Shown in pieces: positions 56,685 through 64,000 of a stretch of DNA of 64,000 nucleotides. The position numbers were made by a program, and so were the translations under genes. The notes below the pieces were generated by a model. That model searched no databases. It was not told the origin of the DNA and worked only from the letters and a program-made list of their open reading frames with translations. Source of the DNA: an uncultured Bacteroidota bacterium (GTDB taxonomy: Bacteria > Bacteroidota > Bacteroidia > NS11-12g > UBA9320); assembly GCA_937124965.1 (NCBI GenBank), contig CAKZLB010000016.1, forward strand, positions 239,370 to 303,369. The letters run 5' to 3'. Position 1 is the first letter of the stretch. Each line of letters opens with the position of its first letter.

Positions 56685-58910
56685 TTGAGATTTATAACGC
56701 ATATACTAAGCATCTTGGTTTTGAGCAATCTTGCAATAGCTCAAAACCAAGTTACACTTGAATTGACATCGGCTACAAACGCTGATGCAGTCGAATATGC
56801 GGAGGTTTTGGTGTCGAAAAGTAAAGGTTTTGCCCCAAACCAAATTATTACATATGCCGTTACCAACGAGTTTGGAAAAGCAAAAATCAATGTTGCCAAC
56901 GGTTTGTATTATGTAAAGATTGTTGCAGTTGGTTTTGATGAGCGTGTACAGGAAATTCGAGTAAATGAATCTTCTACCTACCCCATTGTATTAACGCCTA
57001 GCGATGAAATGCTGGGACACACTGTTGTGACAGTGCAATCGCGACCAACATCTTCTACGAAGTCCGTCGAGAAAGTATTGGTGCTTACCAAAAAGGAACT
57101 TGACAGTCGATCAGTTTTTAATCTAAAAGACGCATTGGTTCAACAAATGAACGTTCAGATTAGCAATGACAATGCAACTGGAAGTTCGGTAAGTCTAATG
57201 GGTGTTTCAGGACAAAACGTAAAAATCTTAATAGATGGAGTTCCAGTAATCGGTCGGTTAGATGGAAACATTGATTTATCGCAAATCAACATTAATGATA
57301 TTGAACGAATTGAAGTCATTGAAGGACCTGTATCAACAGCATATGGTAGCAATGCATTGGCAGGAGTGATTAACGTCATTACTAAGAAAAAGACGTCCAC
57401 TTCTGGTGAAATTGTTGTTGACGGGTATCATGAAACAAACGGACAAGATAATATTTCACTTGTTGCAGGAAAGCAGATAAAAAAATACAATGTTCGTGTA
57501 GGTGGTTCACGCAACTTTTTTGCTGGATGGAATCCTATTGATGAGGGTCGCTATGATTTGTGGAAACCTAAAGAACAATATAACGGGCGATTTCAGATTA
57601 GTCGAAGTGGAGAGAAAACACAAATTCTTTTAAAATCTGAGATTTTTAAGGAACTGTTAATTAACAAAGGCAAACCGTTACCATCGTATTATGAAACGGC
57701 ATTTGACGAAGAGTTTTCAACGTTACGCTTTGATCAAAAACTGCAAGTTGATCGTCAGATAGATACCAACAAACGATTTTCTGGTTTCCTAGCGTACAAC
57801 TACTACAGTCGTGTTAGAAACAAATTTTTCAAAGATTTGGTGACACTCGATTCACGTCAAGTGCTTACAGATGGTGGCGACGACACAACAGCATTCAACG
57901 CAATCATGGCCAGAGGAACGTACAATTACTTTTCTCTAAAGAATTCGTTCAACTATCAACTCGGATATGATATCATAAGCCAAAGTGGTTTTGGATCGAG
58001 AATTGAGGACGGACAAAAAACAATTTCAGATTTTGCATTATTCGCAACGTCAGTAATTACCATCAAAAACAAAATTGAGTTAAAACCAGGTGTTCGTGTG
58101 GCTTATAATACAAGCTATCAAGCTCCGATTGCTCCAACGTTATCAGCCCGTTACAAACATAAAGATTATGTGTATCGTTTTAGTTACGGAAGAGGGTTTA
58201 GAGCTCCAGATATCAAAGAATTGTATCTGTTTTTTGTAGACGTTAATCATAACGTTTTAGGCAATAAAGATTTAGAAGCAGAGCGTTCACACAATTTTCA
58301 AATGAGTGCTTCTGGGTTTCATAGAGTAAAAGGGTTATTAATTAGACCTTCTGCATCCCTGTTTTATAACAACATCACCGATAAAATTACACTCGCTGGT
58401 ATTCAAGGAATTCAATACACTTATGTGAATTTAGATCAGTTTCAAAGTGCTGGAGGTAACATTCGTTTAGGAGTTGCAGGAAACAGAACTAAAGTGAATT
58501 TGGGATACTCTGCCACTTTTGTGTCCTCCATTTCAAACCAGGAAAACGGAAGTGAAAGTTCGTTTAATTATAGTGAGTTTAATGGTAACATCTCGCGAAC
58601 ATTTGGGAAGACTACACTTAACTATTTTGTGAAATACAATGGCGCTCGAACCATTTTTAATCTGAATTCTGAGACTGGTGAAGTGACAGAAAGCGTAATT
58701 GACAATTATATACTAAGCGACTTTCAAGTAAGTCGACATTTCAAGGATAAACGAATCCAGCTAAACCTTGGAATAAAAAACCTGTTTAACGTGACAAGCG
58801 TAAACAACGAATTGCAAGCTGGAAGCGTGCATACATCAGCCCCAGCTGATTTGGCTATTGGTACTGGTAGAAGTTATTTTGTAAAGGCAATTGTAAGAAT
58901 CACGAAATGA
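56685..58910 (+). CDS. TonB-dependent receptor (haem/iron-type)
   Basis: 741 residues with a TTG start only 3 bp after the previous stop; no ATG gives the signal peptide (MRFITHILSILVLSNLAIAQ), so TTG is well supported. A carboxypeptidase-regulatory-like domain (about 22-105) precedes the plug (about 120-235; IERIEVIEGPVSTAYGSNAL, AGVINVITKK), and the rest is the 22-strand barrel ending in a strand with SYFVKAIVRITK. It should import an iron compound, most simply haem, given the HmuY-like neighbours on both sides. A TonB box was not identified with certainty. Confidence 0.93.
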   Translation: MRFITHILSILVLSNLAIAQNQVTLELTSATNADAVEYAEVLVSKSKGFAPNQIITYAVTNEFGKAKINVANGLYYVKIVAVGFDERVQEIRVNESSTYPIVLTPSDEMLGHTVVTVQSRPTSSTKSVEKVLVLTKKELDSRSVFNLKDALVQQMNVQISNDNATGSSVSLMGVSGQNVKILIDGVPVIGRLDGNIDLSQININDIERIEVIEGPVSTAYGSNALAGVINVITKKKTSTSGEIVVDGYHETNGQDNISLVAGKQIKKYNVRVGGSRNFFAGWNPIDEGRYDLWKPKEQYNGRFQISRSGEKTQILLKSEIFKELLINKGKPLPSYYETAFDEEFSTLRFDQKLQVDRQIDTNKRFSGFLAYNYYSRVRNKFFKDLVTLDSRQVLTDGGDDTTAFNAIMARGTYNYFSLKNSFNYQLGYDIISQSGFGSRIEDGQKTISDFALFATSVITIKNKIELKPGVRVAYNTSYQAPIAPTLSARYKHKDYVYRFSYGRGFRAPDIKELYLFFVDVNHNVLGNKDLEAERSHNFQMSASGFHRVKGLLIRPSASLFYNNITDKITLAGIQGIQYTYVNLDQFQSAGGNIRLGVAGNRTKVNLGYSATFVSSISNQENGSESSFNYSEFNGNISRTFGKTTLNYFVKYNGARTIFNLNSETGEVTESVIDNYILSDFQVSRHFKDKRIQLNLGIKNLFNVTSVNNELQAGSVHTSAPADLAIGTGRSYFVKAIVRITK

Positions 58911-59869
58911 GAATAAACGGAATCCTCATACTATTATTTAGCTTTTCATTGGTTGGGTGTTTTGAAAAAGACGAACCCATACAGCCTTTTCCAAGAGGAG
59001 AGGTAGATGATTTTTCGGTTCAAATGGGACCAAAGTATTCCGACCAAGTGTTTTATAGCTTTGCAGAAAACACAGCAATAAGAAGTAACAAACGCACAGC
59101 ATGGGATATATCGTTTTCATGTGAAGATAATAACAACACCATTTACCTAAATTCAGGAAACAACATGTACGCAGCCTTAGTTGAGGCTAAGAACCTTTCT
59201 GATGTTGCCGATACGTCTGGGATGAGTTTTTCGTGGGATTGGGCAAATGGACGTGACGATAGCACGGCTCTGAATAACTGGAATATTGGTGATAAGGTAG
59301 CCGTTATCAATTTAGGGTACGATTTAGACAATCAACATCAGGGTTTTATTAAAGCAATTTTTGAGACCAACGGTGATAGTTTGAAAATACGTTATTCGTA
59401 TTTAGGAGAAGCCACAGAAAAAACTGGTGTTTTAGTAAAAGATCAATCGGTAAATAGGGTGTACTTTTCTTTTGTAGAGAATGCAGTAATCGATATCGAA
59501 CCACCGAAAGAGCTATATGATCTAGTTTTTCGACAGTATATCTTTTATTTTGTTGAAGAAGACTTGCCGTACAGTGTTGTAGGGGCGTTGTATAACCCGC
59601 ATTCAACTCGAGTGTTATCAGTCAATGACAAAGAATTTGGCGAAATCACGTTAAAAGACACGACAAATTATGAGTTTGCACCAAACCATGATGAAGTAGG
59701 TTATGACTGGAAAGACTTCAATATTGATGAAGGCTTTTACGTCGTGTATCCAGAAATGAATTGGATTATTCAAACCTCTTCAGGCTTTTATTACAAGTTC
59801 CACTTCGTAGATTTCTATAACGATTCGGGGGAACGTGGATATCCGCGGGTTGAATTTAAGTTGTTGTAG
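58907..59869 (+). CDS. HmuY-like lipoprotein
   Basis: 320 residues. Start overlaps the receptor stop (ATGA). Lipoprotein signal with lipobox LVGC (cysteine at 18). Two HmuY-like parts: VFYSFAENTAIRSNKRTAWD (about 48-67) and VYFSFVENAVIDIEPPKELYD (about 183-203), each with the pattern YF.F..N..........(W/Y)D, then FYYKFHFVDFYNDSGERGY near the end. It would sit on the outer membrane beside the receptor. Together with 55464 it gives one secreted and one anchored form. Haem binding is inferred from family resemblance, not from readable ligands. Confidence 0.8.
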   Translation: MRINGILILLFSFSLVGCFEKDEPIQPFPRGEVDDFSVQMGPKYSDQVFYSFAENTAIRSNKRTAWDISFSCEDNNNTIYLNSGNNMYAALVEAKNLSDVADTSGMSFSWDWANGRDDSTALNNWNIGDKVAVINLGYDLDNQHQGFIKAIFETNGDSLKIRYSYLGEATEKTGVLVKDQSVNRVYFSFVENAVIDIEPPKELYDLVFRQYIFYFVEEDLPYSVVGALYNPHSTRVLSVNDKEFGEITLKDTTNYEFAPNHDEVGYDWKDFNIDEGFYVVYPEMNWIIQTSSGFYYKFHFVDFYNDSGERGYPRVEFKLL

Positions 59870-60051
59870 GAGTCAAGGCACATCAACTGGAAGATTTTTA
59901 AATTACAAATCAATCAAAGAGGGATAATATTTGTTTCTGTAAAAGATGTGTTAGACCACAACATACAGGGATGTAATAAAGTACAAGCAATCTTCAAACA
60001 AGATCATATTTCGCTTTTCAGAATTGCAGAAGCAGAAATAGTAAAACACTC

Positions 60052-60239
60052 CCTCACACCCCAATTCCTACGTAAGCTATCTCGTTTATGTCCGTCGAAA
60101 GGTAGGATATTCTCAACAGCTTGATACATCTTCGAAAGTGTTGGTTTATTTTTGGGAAAATAAGAACAAACAACAACCGCAAACCGAACAATAACAATGT
60201 TGCATAACACCCTAGATAGAGCGGTTAATAGATTGTTTT
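60052..60239 (+). repeat. Long direct repeat, copy A
   Basis: 188 bases matching copy B (61970-62151) at about 90% by eye, in the same orientation, with one gap near the right end. It starts CCTCACACCCCAATTCCTAC and ends GGTTAATAGATTGTTTT; a stretch TGCATAACACCCTAGATAG near the end resembles the motif after the other genes here. The minus strand carries a short frame (PKNKPTLSKM...ENILP..GHKRDSLRRN) that is also partly kept in copy B, but no gene is evident. The 180 bp before it, back to 59870, contain nothing recognised. Confidence 0.85.
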
Positions 60240-60263
60240 ATTGGTAGTAGCATATTGAAAGAA

Positions 60264-61253
60264 ATGAATCAGAAAAGCGAAATTGAAATGTATCAAACCC
60301 CGGACGGCCATACAGAAGTACAGGTGACTTTTGATGAGGATACAGTTTGGCTTAATCAAGAACAATTAGGACAATTGTTTGGTCGGGACAGAACAGTTGT
60401 TGGACGGCATATTAAGAATATTTTCAAAGAAGGTGAATTAGATGAAACCGAGGTATGTGCAGATTTTGCACATACCACTGAACATGGTGCCATTAAAGGC
60501 AAAACTCAGTCAAAGACAACTAAATACTATAATCTCGATGTAATTATATCTGTTGGCTACAGAGTCAGATCCATAAGAGGAACACAATTTCGACAGTGGG
60601 CAAGTATTAGACTAAAAGATTATTTGATTCAAGGGTATTCGATTAATGAAAAACGATTAGAGCAAAAAAATCAAGAGCTCAAAGTGCTGAAATCTGGTTT
60701 GCAAATAATTGGAAGAGCTATTGAAGAAACAGTTCAAGAAGAAGGAGCTGAATGGCTCACTTTGTTTGCAAAAGGACTCAATCTCTTGGATGATTATGAT
60801 CATGAGAGACTAGACTCTAGGGGTCTTTCGTTAAAGCCTGCCAAATACCCCTCAAAAGAAGAATATCAATCCTTGATAAATCAAATGAAACTAGAATTTG
60901 ATTCTGATGTGTTCGGGCTTATGAAAGACCACAGCTTCGAAAGTGCGATTACTCAGGTTTCAAAAGGGTTTAATGAGGTAGATTTTTATCCGAGTATTGA
61001 AGAAAAAGCCGCAACTCTTTTATATCTTATAATTAAGAATCATGCTTTTGCAGATGGAAACAAGAGAATAGCAGCGGCCTGCTTTCTTCTATTTCTTGAA
61101 AATAATAAAGCCCTTATGAATAATGACGGAACCACCATAATCAGCAATGAAGCTTTAGCTAGTATTACTCTATTCGCGGCCGCAAGTAAACCAGAAGAAA
61201 TGGATGTAGTTAAAAGCTTAATAGTGAGCATACTTAACAGAAATAAAAAATAG
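60264..61253 (+). CDS. RhuM-family protein with C-terminal Fic/Doc-type domain
   Basis: 329 residues from the ATG at 60264; a TTG 9 bases upstream is also in frame. The first 130 residues are the RhuM (virulence protein) domain with VWLNQEQLGQLFGRDRTVVG and YYNLDVIISVGYRVRS. Residues about 190-329 form a Doc/Fic-like fold with HAFADGNKR (260-268), the HxFxDxNK(R) core used for AMP or phosphate transfer. Such fusions are found beside toxin systems and integrated elements; target and activity are unknown. No separate antitoxin gene is adjacent. It lies between two long direct repeats, as part of the accessory cassette region. Confidence 0.87.
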   Translation: MNQKSEIEMYQTPDGHTEVQVTFDEDTVWLNQEQLGQLFGRDRTVVGRHIKNIFKEGELDETEVCADFAHTTEHGAIKGKTQSKTTKYYNLDVIISVGYRVRSIRGTQFRQWASIRLKDYLIQGYSINEKRLEQKNQELKVLKSGLQIIGRAIEETVQEEGAEWLTLFAKGLNLLDDYDHERLDSRGLSLKPAKYPSKEEYQSLINQMKLEFDSDVFGLMKDHSFESAITQVSKGFNEVDFYPSIEEKAATLLYLIIKNHAFADGNKRIAAACFLLFLENNKALMNNDGTTIISNEALASITLFAAASKPEEMDVVKSLIVSILNRNKK

Positions 61254-61331
61254 AAACGTGCTACAACAACACTTTTGCACAATCCAATTTTGGTCACTGC
61301 GGATGGCTAGAACGTTAGCGCAAATTAAATA
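61254..61331 (+). other. Cassette-like junction between RhuM-Fic and lipocalin genes
   Basis: 78 bases that start AACGTGCTACAAC right after the stop of the RhuM-Fic gene and end GTTAGCGCA (61314-61322) just before the next ATG. GTTAGCGCA is the exact reverse complement of TGCGCTAAC (61797-61805), which follows the next gene. CCAATTTTGG in the middle is self-complementary. The layout resembles an integron attC site, but the boxes do not fit the attC consensus exactly, so the call is tentative. Confidence 0.35.
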
Positions 61332-61790
61332 ATGAAAATCCTTAAGAATATTTTTACTCTTTTTTGCCTTTCAATCATTTCCATGTCATGCGTGATATTA
61401 TACAAGGAGAATGAAAAAATACAGAGGTCCGACTTGACGGGTATTTGGATTGTGACGGATAATAATGACACAAAAAAGTTTAATGACACATGGGAGTTTA
61501 AAGAAAATGGAATTTACAATGAATTGAAGTTGATAGGTGCCGAAGGATCAGAAGTTGGTGACGGATCACTTGTGGCCGACGAAAATGGAACTTGGAAATT
61601 GAGTGGAGATACACTCACGATTATTGTAACCGGAGAGTACACAGACGGAAAACCATATTTATATGAAGAGCCAGTAACATGGTCTTTTCAAGTTTCTAAA
61701 AAAGACAATGTATTGAAATTTAACGTTTTGACTATGAGTCATAAAACGAATCCCACAACATTGACCCTTAAACTTACCAGAAAACAATAA
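61332..61790 (+). CDS. Lipocalin-like lipoprotein
   Basis: 152 residues. Lipoprotein signal with the cysteine at 20 (IISMSC). The mature part starts with LTGIWIVTDNN, the lipocalin-like N-terminal motif (GxW), and continues with strands (WEFKENGIYNELKL, GTWKLSGDTLTIIV, VTWSFQVSKK, TLTLKLTRKQ) that fit the eight-stranded lipocalin-like fold common in Bacteroidota. It probably binds a small hydrophobic ligand. It is flanked by the inverted 9-mers GTTAGCGCA and TGCGCTAAC, as if it were a single movable cassette. Confidence 0.78.
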   Translation: MKILKNIFTLFCLSIISMSCVILYKENEKIQRSDLTGIWIVTDNNDTKKFNDTWEFKENGIYNELKLIGAEGSEVGDGSLVADENGTWKLSGDTLTIIVTGEYTDGKPYLYEEPVTWSFQVSKKDNVLKFNVLTMSHKTNPTTLTLKLTRKQ

Positions 61791-61969
61791 AAAACATGCG
61801 CTAACATTTGTTATAAAAACGGGAAAAATCAATGGCAACACGGCAAATTACTTATAGCGAGTGGATGGCTGCCAGTAAGGCTTTTACTTCGCAGTCAGCT
61901 TTGGTTTGGATGGATAAGTAAGAATCTCTGAAAGACCTATTTTTTTACCCGAGATTGTGGTGTGCAATT

Positions 61970-62151
61970 CCTCACACCCAAATTCCTCCGTAAGCTATCT
62001 CGTTTATGTCCAACGGAAGGAAGGATATTCTCAACAACTTGTTACATCTTCGAAAGTGTTGCTTTGTTTTTGGGAAAATAAGAACAAACAACAGCCTCAA
62101 ACCGAACAATAACGCATAACACCCTAGATAGAGCGGTTAATAGATTGTTTT
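61970..62151 (+). repeat. Long direct repeat, copy B
   Basis: 182 bases matching copy A at 60052-60239. It lacks six bases of copy A near CGCATAACACCC. Between the lipocalin gene and this repeat (61791-61969) lies a stretch with TTACTTATAGCGAGTGG and TAAGGCTTTTACTTCGCAG, which I recall as repeated in other Bacteroidota. After the repeat comes the broken antitoxin gene. Confidence 0.85.
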
Positions 62152-62217
62152 GTTTGGGTGGATTATAGTTATGCAGCAGTAAATACTCCTCAAGATTAGA
62201 ATCTATTCGCAAAATTG

Positions 62218-62225
62218 TAACTTTG
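62218..62225 (+). promoter_or_regulatory. Bacteroidota -7 box (TAACTTTG)
   Basis: TAACTTTG fits TAnnTTTG exactly and ends only 4 bases before the ATG of the antitoxin gene (62230). Transcription would then start near that ATG, leaving almost no leader; this agrees better with a start at the TTG at 62275 if the gene is still expressed. Confidence 0.45.
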
Positions 62226-62229
62226 AGAA

Positions 62230-62463
62230 ATGCATATAAGTATTCAAAATAAGAAGATTGAATTAATTCAGTAGTTGTCAACTCTGAATGATGAATCCAT
62301 TATCGAAAAATTCATGAAGTTACGAGAAAATGAGACAACTGATTGGTGGGAAGAAATTTCTAAAGAAGAACAAGCATCTATCGAAAAAGGAATTCAAAAC
62401 GCTAATTTAGGGAAACTAAATTCTCATTCCAAAGCACGAAATTTATATGAAAAGTGGCTATAA
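62230..62463 (+). pseudogene. Antitoxin of a type II toxin-antitoxin pair, in-frame amber
   Basis: From the ATG at 62230 the frame reads MHISIQNKKIELIQ, then TAG at codon 15 (62272-62274), then LSTLNDESIIEKFMKLREN and the antitoxin signature TDWWEEISKEEQASIEKG, ending YEKWL. Family members normally have a tryptophan there (QWLS), so TGG to TAG is the likely change. A TTG right after the amber (62275) could restart a 62-residue protein that keeps the toxin-binding C-terminus. The stop overlaps the toxin start by 17 bases. Confidence 0.8.
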
Positions 62464-62749
62464 CATTCTGTGGATTAATGATGCTTTATCGGAATTAAAA
62501 AACACAATTGATTATATAGAGAAACACGCGACTGAAAAAGAATTAAAAAAAATCACAAAAGAATTAGATTAGACCATTGAACTAATTTCTAAAAACCCAA
62601 AGTTATATAAGGTTTCTAATAAGAAGGCAAAAGTTCGAAGAGCTGTAGTGTCAAAATTCAATAATTTATATTACCAAGACAGTAAGGAATCCGTTGAAAT
62701 ATTATCCTTCTTTTCAAACCGACAATATCCAGACAAAACAAAAATTTAA
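62447..62749 (+). pseudogene. RelE/ParE-family toxin with in-frame amber
   Basis: The ATG at 62447 opens MKSGYNILWINDALSELKN, typical of Bacteroidota RelE/ParE toxins. Codon 42 is TAG (62570-62572); the same frame continues TIELISKNPKLYKVSNKKAK and ends with the family C-terminus FFSNRQYPDKTKI, a total of 100 codons. The usual residue at the stop is probably lysine. No frameshift. The toxin is thus most likely dead, which would relax selection on the antitoxin, itself carrying an amber codon. Confidence 0.85.
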
Positions 62750-62835
62750 TAAAAAACCGCTGCATAACAGGTGTATAGCTCAAAGCCTCAATTTGGTCAG
62801 CAACGCCTCATATCCGATACCATTAACAAACATTA

Positions 62836-63525
62836 ATGATAAAACTATTCATTATATTATCAATATTTCTTTGTTTGCAGTCTTGCCAACCGAAAAATAA
62901 AACCGAACCAATTCAAAGCTCTACGGATAGCTATATGCAAAAGGATTCCTTAAAAACTAAAAAATCAGTTGCTAAGGTAGGTCAAGATGTAACTGTACAC
63001 AGGGATTCAGTTAATGAATTTTTAGATAATCCTTTTGACTTTTACCAATTTAAAAAGATTAAAAGGATGTCTAATAGTGGAGATGGCAGACAAAAAGACT
63101 ACTTTTTGACACCGAACAAAAAAGGGATGTATTATAGATACTTCCTTTTTTCACGACGTCAAGGATTTTTAGGAACAAACAGGGATAGGATATTACGAAA
63201 AGAAGATGGACTAGAAATCACGGTTTATAAGGAGCTTGGTAAATACCGATATGAGTTTATTGATCCTACTGAAGTGCTAATTGAAGTAAAAGCGAAATTC
63301 AATGATTTTGACTTGCCAGAACTCGCTTTTGTTGGATTAGACTCAATTTCAATAATAGGAAAATTTGGTGCTCCTGATTTATTTAAAAGAAATTGTTTAG
63401 CATATCAGCACAATAACAAAGCATTGATTCTTAAATTAAATAACAAGAAAGTGAAATGGTTGAAATATGTCGTTTTGAAAAAGGAATTGGATATCAATAT
63501 TAATGAGGGTCTATTTGAAGAATAA
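62836..63525 (+). CDS. Lipoprotein of unknown function
   Basis: 229 residues. Lipoprotein signal with the cysteine in CLQSC (residue 17), then a long polar tether (QPKNKTEPIQSSTDSYMQKD). The C-terminal part has a mixed alpha/beta look (LAFVGLDSISIIGKFGAPDL, KALILKLNNKKVKWLKYV) recalling small lipoproteins with a SmpA/OmlA-like fold, but this is only a guess. A cassette-like junction precedes and follows it. Confidence 0.7.
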   Translation: MIKLFIILSIFLCLQSCQPKNKTEPIQSSTDSYMQKDSLKTKKSVAKVGQDVTVHRDSVNEFLDNPFDFYQFKKIKRMSNSGDGRQKDYFLTPNKKGMYYRYFLFSRRQGFLGTNRDRILRKEDGLEITVYKELGKYRYEFIDPTEVLIEVKAKFNDFDLPELAFVGLDSISIIGKFGAPDLFKRNCLAYQHNNKALILKLNNKKVKWLKYVVLKKELDININEGLFEE

Positions 63526-63671
63526 AAAACGTTTGGTAACATCGGTTAGAAAACGCTGGCGGACTGCTTAAAAATGAAAATATTGCAACTAAACAACAAT
63601 TGGTATGGTAGACAAAGTTTCGGCCTCAGAATCCAGCACTTTGTAAAGTACAACCAGTGTAACAAATCATC

Positions 63672-64000
63672 ATGAACTTCGAACAGATTAAAGAACGAAC
63701 AAGACCATTAGTCAACAAAGTGTCTCCTGTGTCGGAGATGTCATTAGATCTGATATGTGACTTAATTGAAATTGAGGTTTATGAAAAAGGAGATCTATTT
63801 ATTAATAGAGGGAAAAGAAACAACAAGGAATACTTTGTTTACGAAGGTGTCTGCCGGAGTTATTTGCTTAGTCCGGAAGGTGAGGAAGTAACGATATCTT
63901 ATTTTCTTGAAGGTAGTGTACTTTCTCCGAATAAAACGAGAACAGCTAATCATATATCTCACCTGAACTTTCAAGCGCTTGCAAAACTAACTGTTGCAAG
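63672..64000 (+). CDS. Crp/Fnr-family transcriptional regulator, N-terminal part (cut by window edge)
   Basis: The ATG at 63672 opens 109 visible codons: MNFEQIKERTRPLVNKV, then a cNMP-binding jelly roll (YEKGDLFINRGKRNNKEYFV, YEGVCRSYLLSPEGEEVTI). The DNA-binding part lies beyond the window. It belongs to the same broad family as the regulator at 47544 but is not a close copy. The 146 bp before it hold the AAAACGTTTGGTAAC junction after the lipoprotein gene. Confidence 0.82.
   Translation, partial: MNFEQIKERTRPLVNKVSPVSEMSLDLICDLIEIEVYEKGDLFINRGKRNNKEYFVYEGVCRSYLLSPEGEEVTISYFLEGSVLSPNKTRTANHISHLNFQALAKLTVA

Noticed and set aside
60004..60210. Minus-strand open frame over direct repeat copy A
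   Set aside because: It is part of a repeat. Copy B carries the frame with stops and without a shared start, and no family was recognised.
25761..62572. In-frame stops as evidence of a recoded genetic code
   Set aside because: TAA, TAG and TGA all end clearly real genes in this window (for example TAG in dcd and mnmE, TGA in the phosphopantetheinyl transferase gene), and recoding would have to apply to all three stops. Ordinary pseudogene decay explains the data.

Overview
The window is AT-rich DNA from a member of the Bacteroidota, most like a Flavobacteriales relative, probably marine. The evidence is five secreted proteins with type IX secretion system (T9SS) C-terminal sorting domains (four type A, one type B/CHU_C), many short lipoproteins, PorT-like outer-membrane barrels, TAnnTTTG promoter boxes, weak Shine-Dalgarno sequences and housekeeping genes of Bacteroidota type (dcd, dsbD, mnmE). 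TAA, TAG and TGA all act as stops. No rRNA, tRNA or CRISPR was seen.

Layout. 0-10.6 kb: an envelope signalling island. A STAND-type NTPase with a membrane segment, a long helical stalk and a WD40 propeller is translationally coupled to a TPR/beta-barrel protein, which is coupled to a second one cut by the window edge. A GAF-adenylate cyclase diverges from it, followed by two propeller lipoproteins and then a second copy of the barrel pair without an NTPase. 10.8-20 kb: core genes, namely dcd, a phosphopantetheinyl transferase, repeat arrays, dsbD, a coupled operon (LysM glucosaminidase, sodium/solute symporter, LOG-like protein) and mnmE. 20-46.7 kb: mainly secreted and surface proteins (T9SS cargo, lipoproteins, an M4 protease), with a PorT-like barrel, a peptide transporter, a TM2 protein, a SOUL protein, two oxidoreductases and two pseudogenes. 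46.7-48.4 kb: yiaA and a Crp/Fnr regulator bracketed by miniature inverted-repeat elements, one nested in another. 48.4-55.3 kb: a secreted protein, a membrane protein, a giant MORN-variant protein, a YdeI-like protein and an AraC regulator. 55.4-59.9 kb: a haem/iron-uptake-like operon, with a T9SS-secreted HmuY-like protein, a TonB-dependent receptor and a HmuY-like lipoprotein, divergent from the AraC gene. 59.9-64 kb: an accessory cassette region with about 185-bp direct repeats, a RhuM-Fic fusion, a lipocalin-like lipoprotein, a decayed toxin-antitoxin pair, another lipoprotein and the start of a second Crp/Fnr gene. Four of its gene ends are followed at once by a similar AAAC...AAC motif.

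The observations I rate highest are the possible envelope-spanning NTPase-stalk-barrel module, the Crp gene framed by inverted-repeat elements with an internal empty-site control, and the cassette-like 3' region. All identifications come from reading the sequence; no database search was run.
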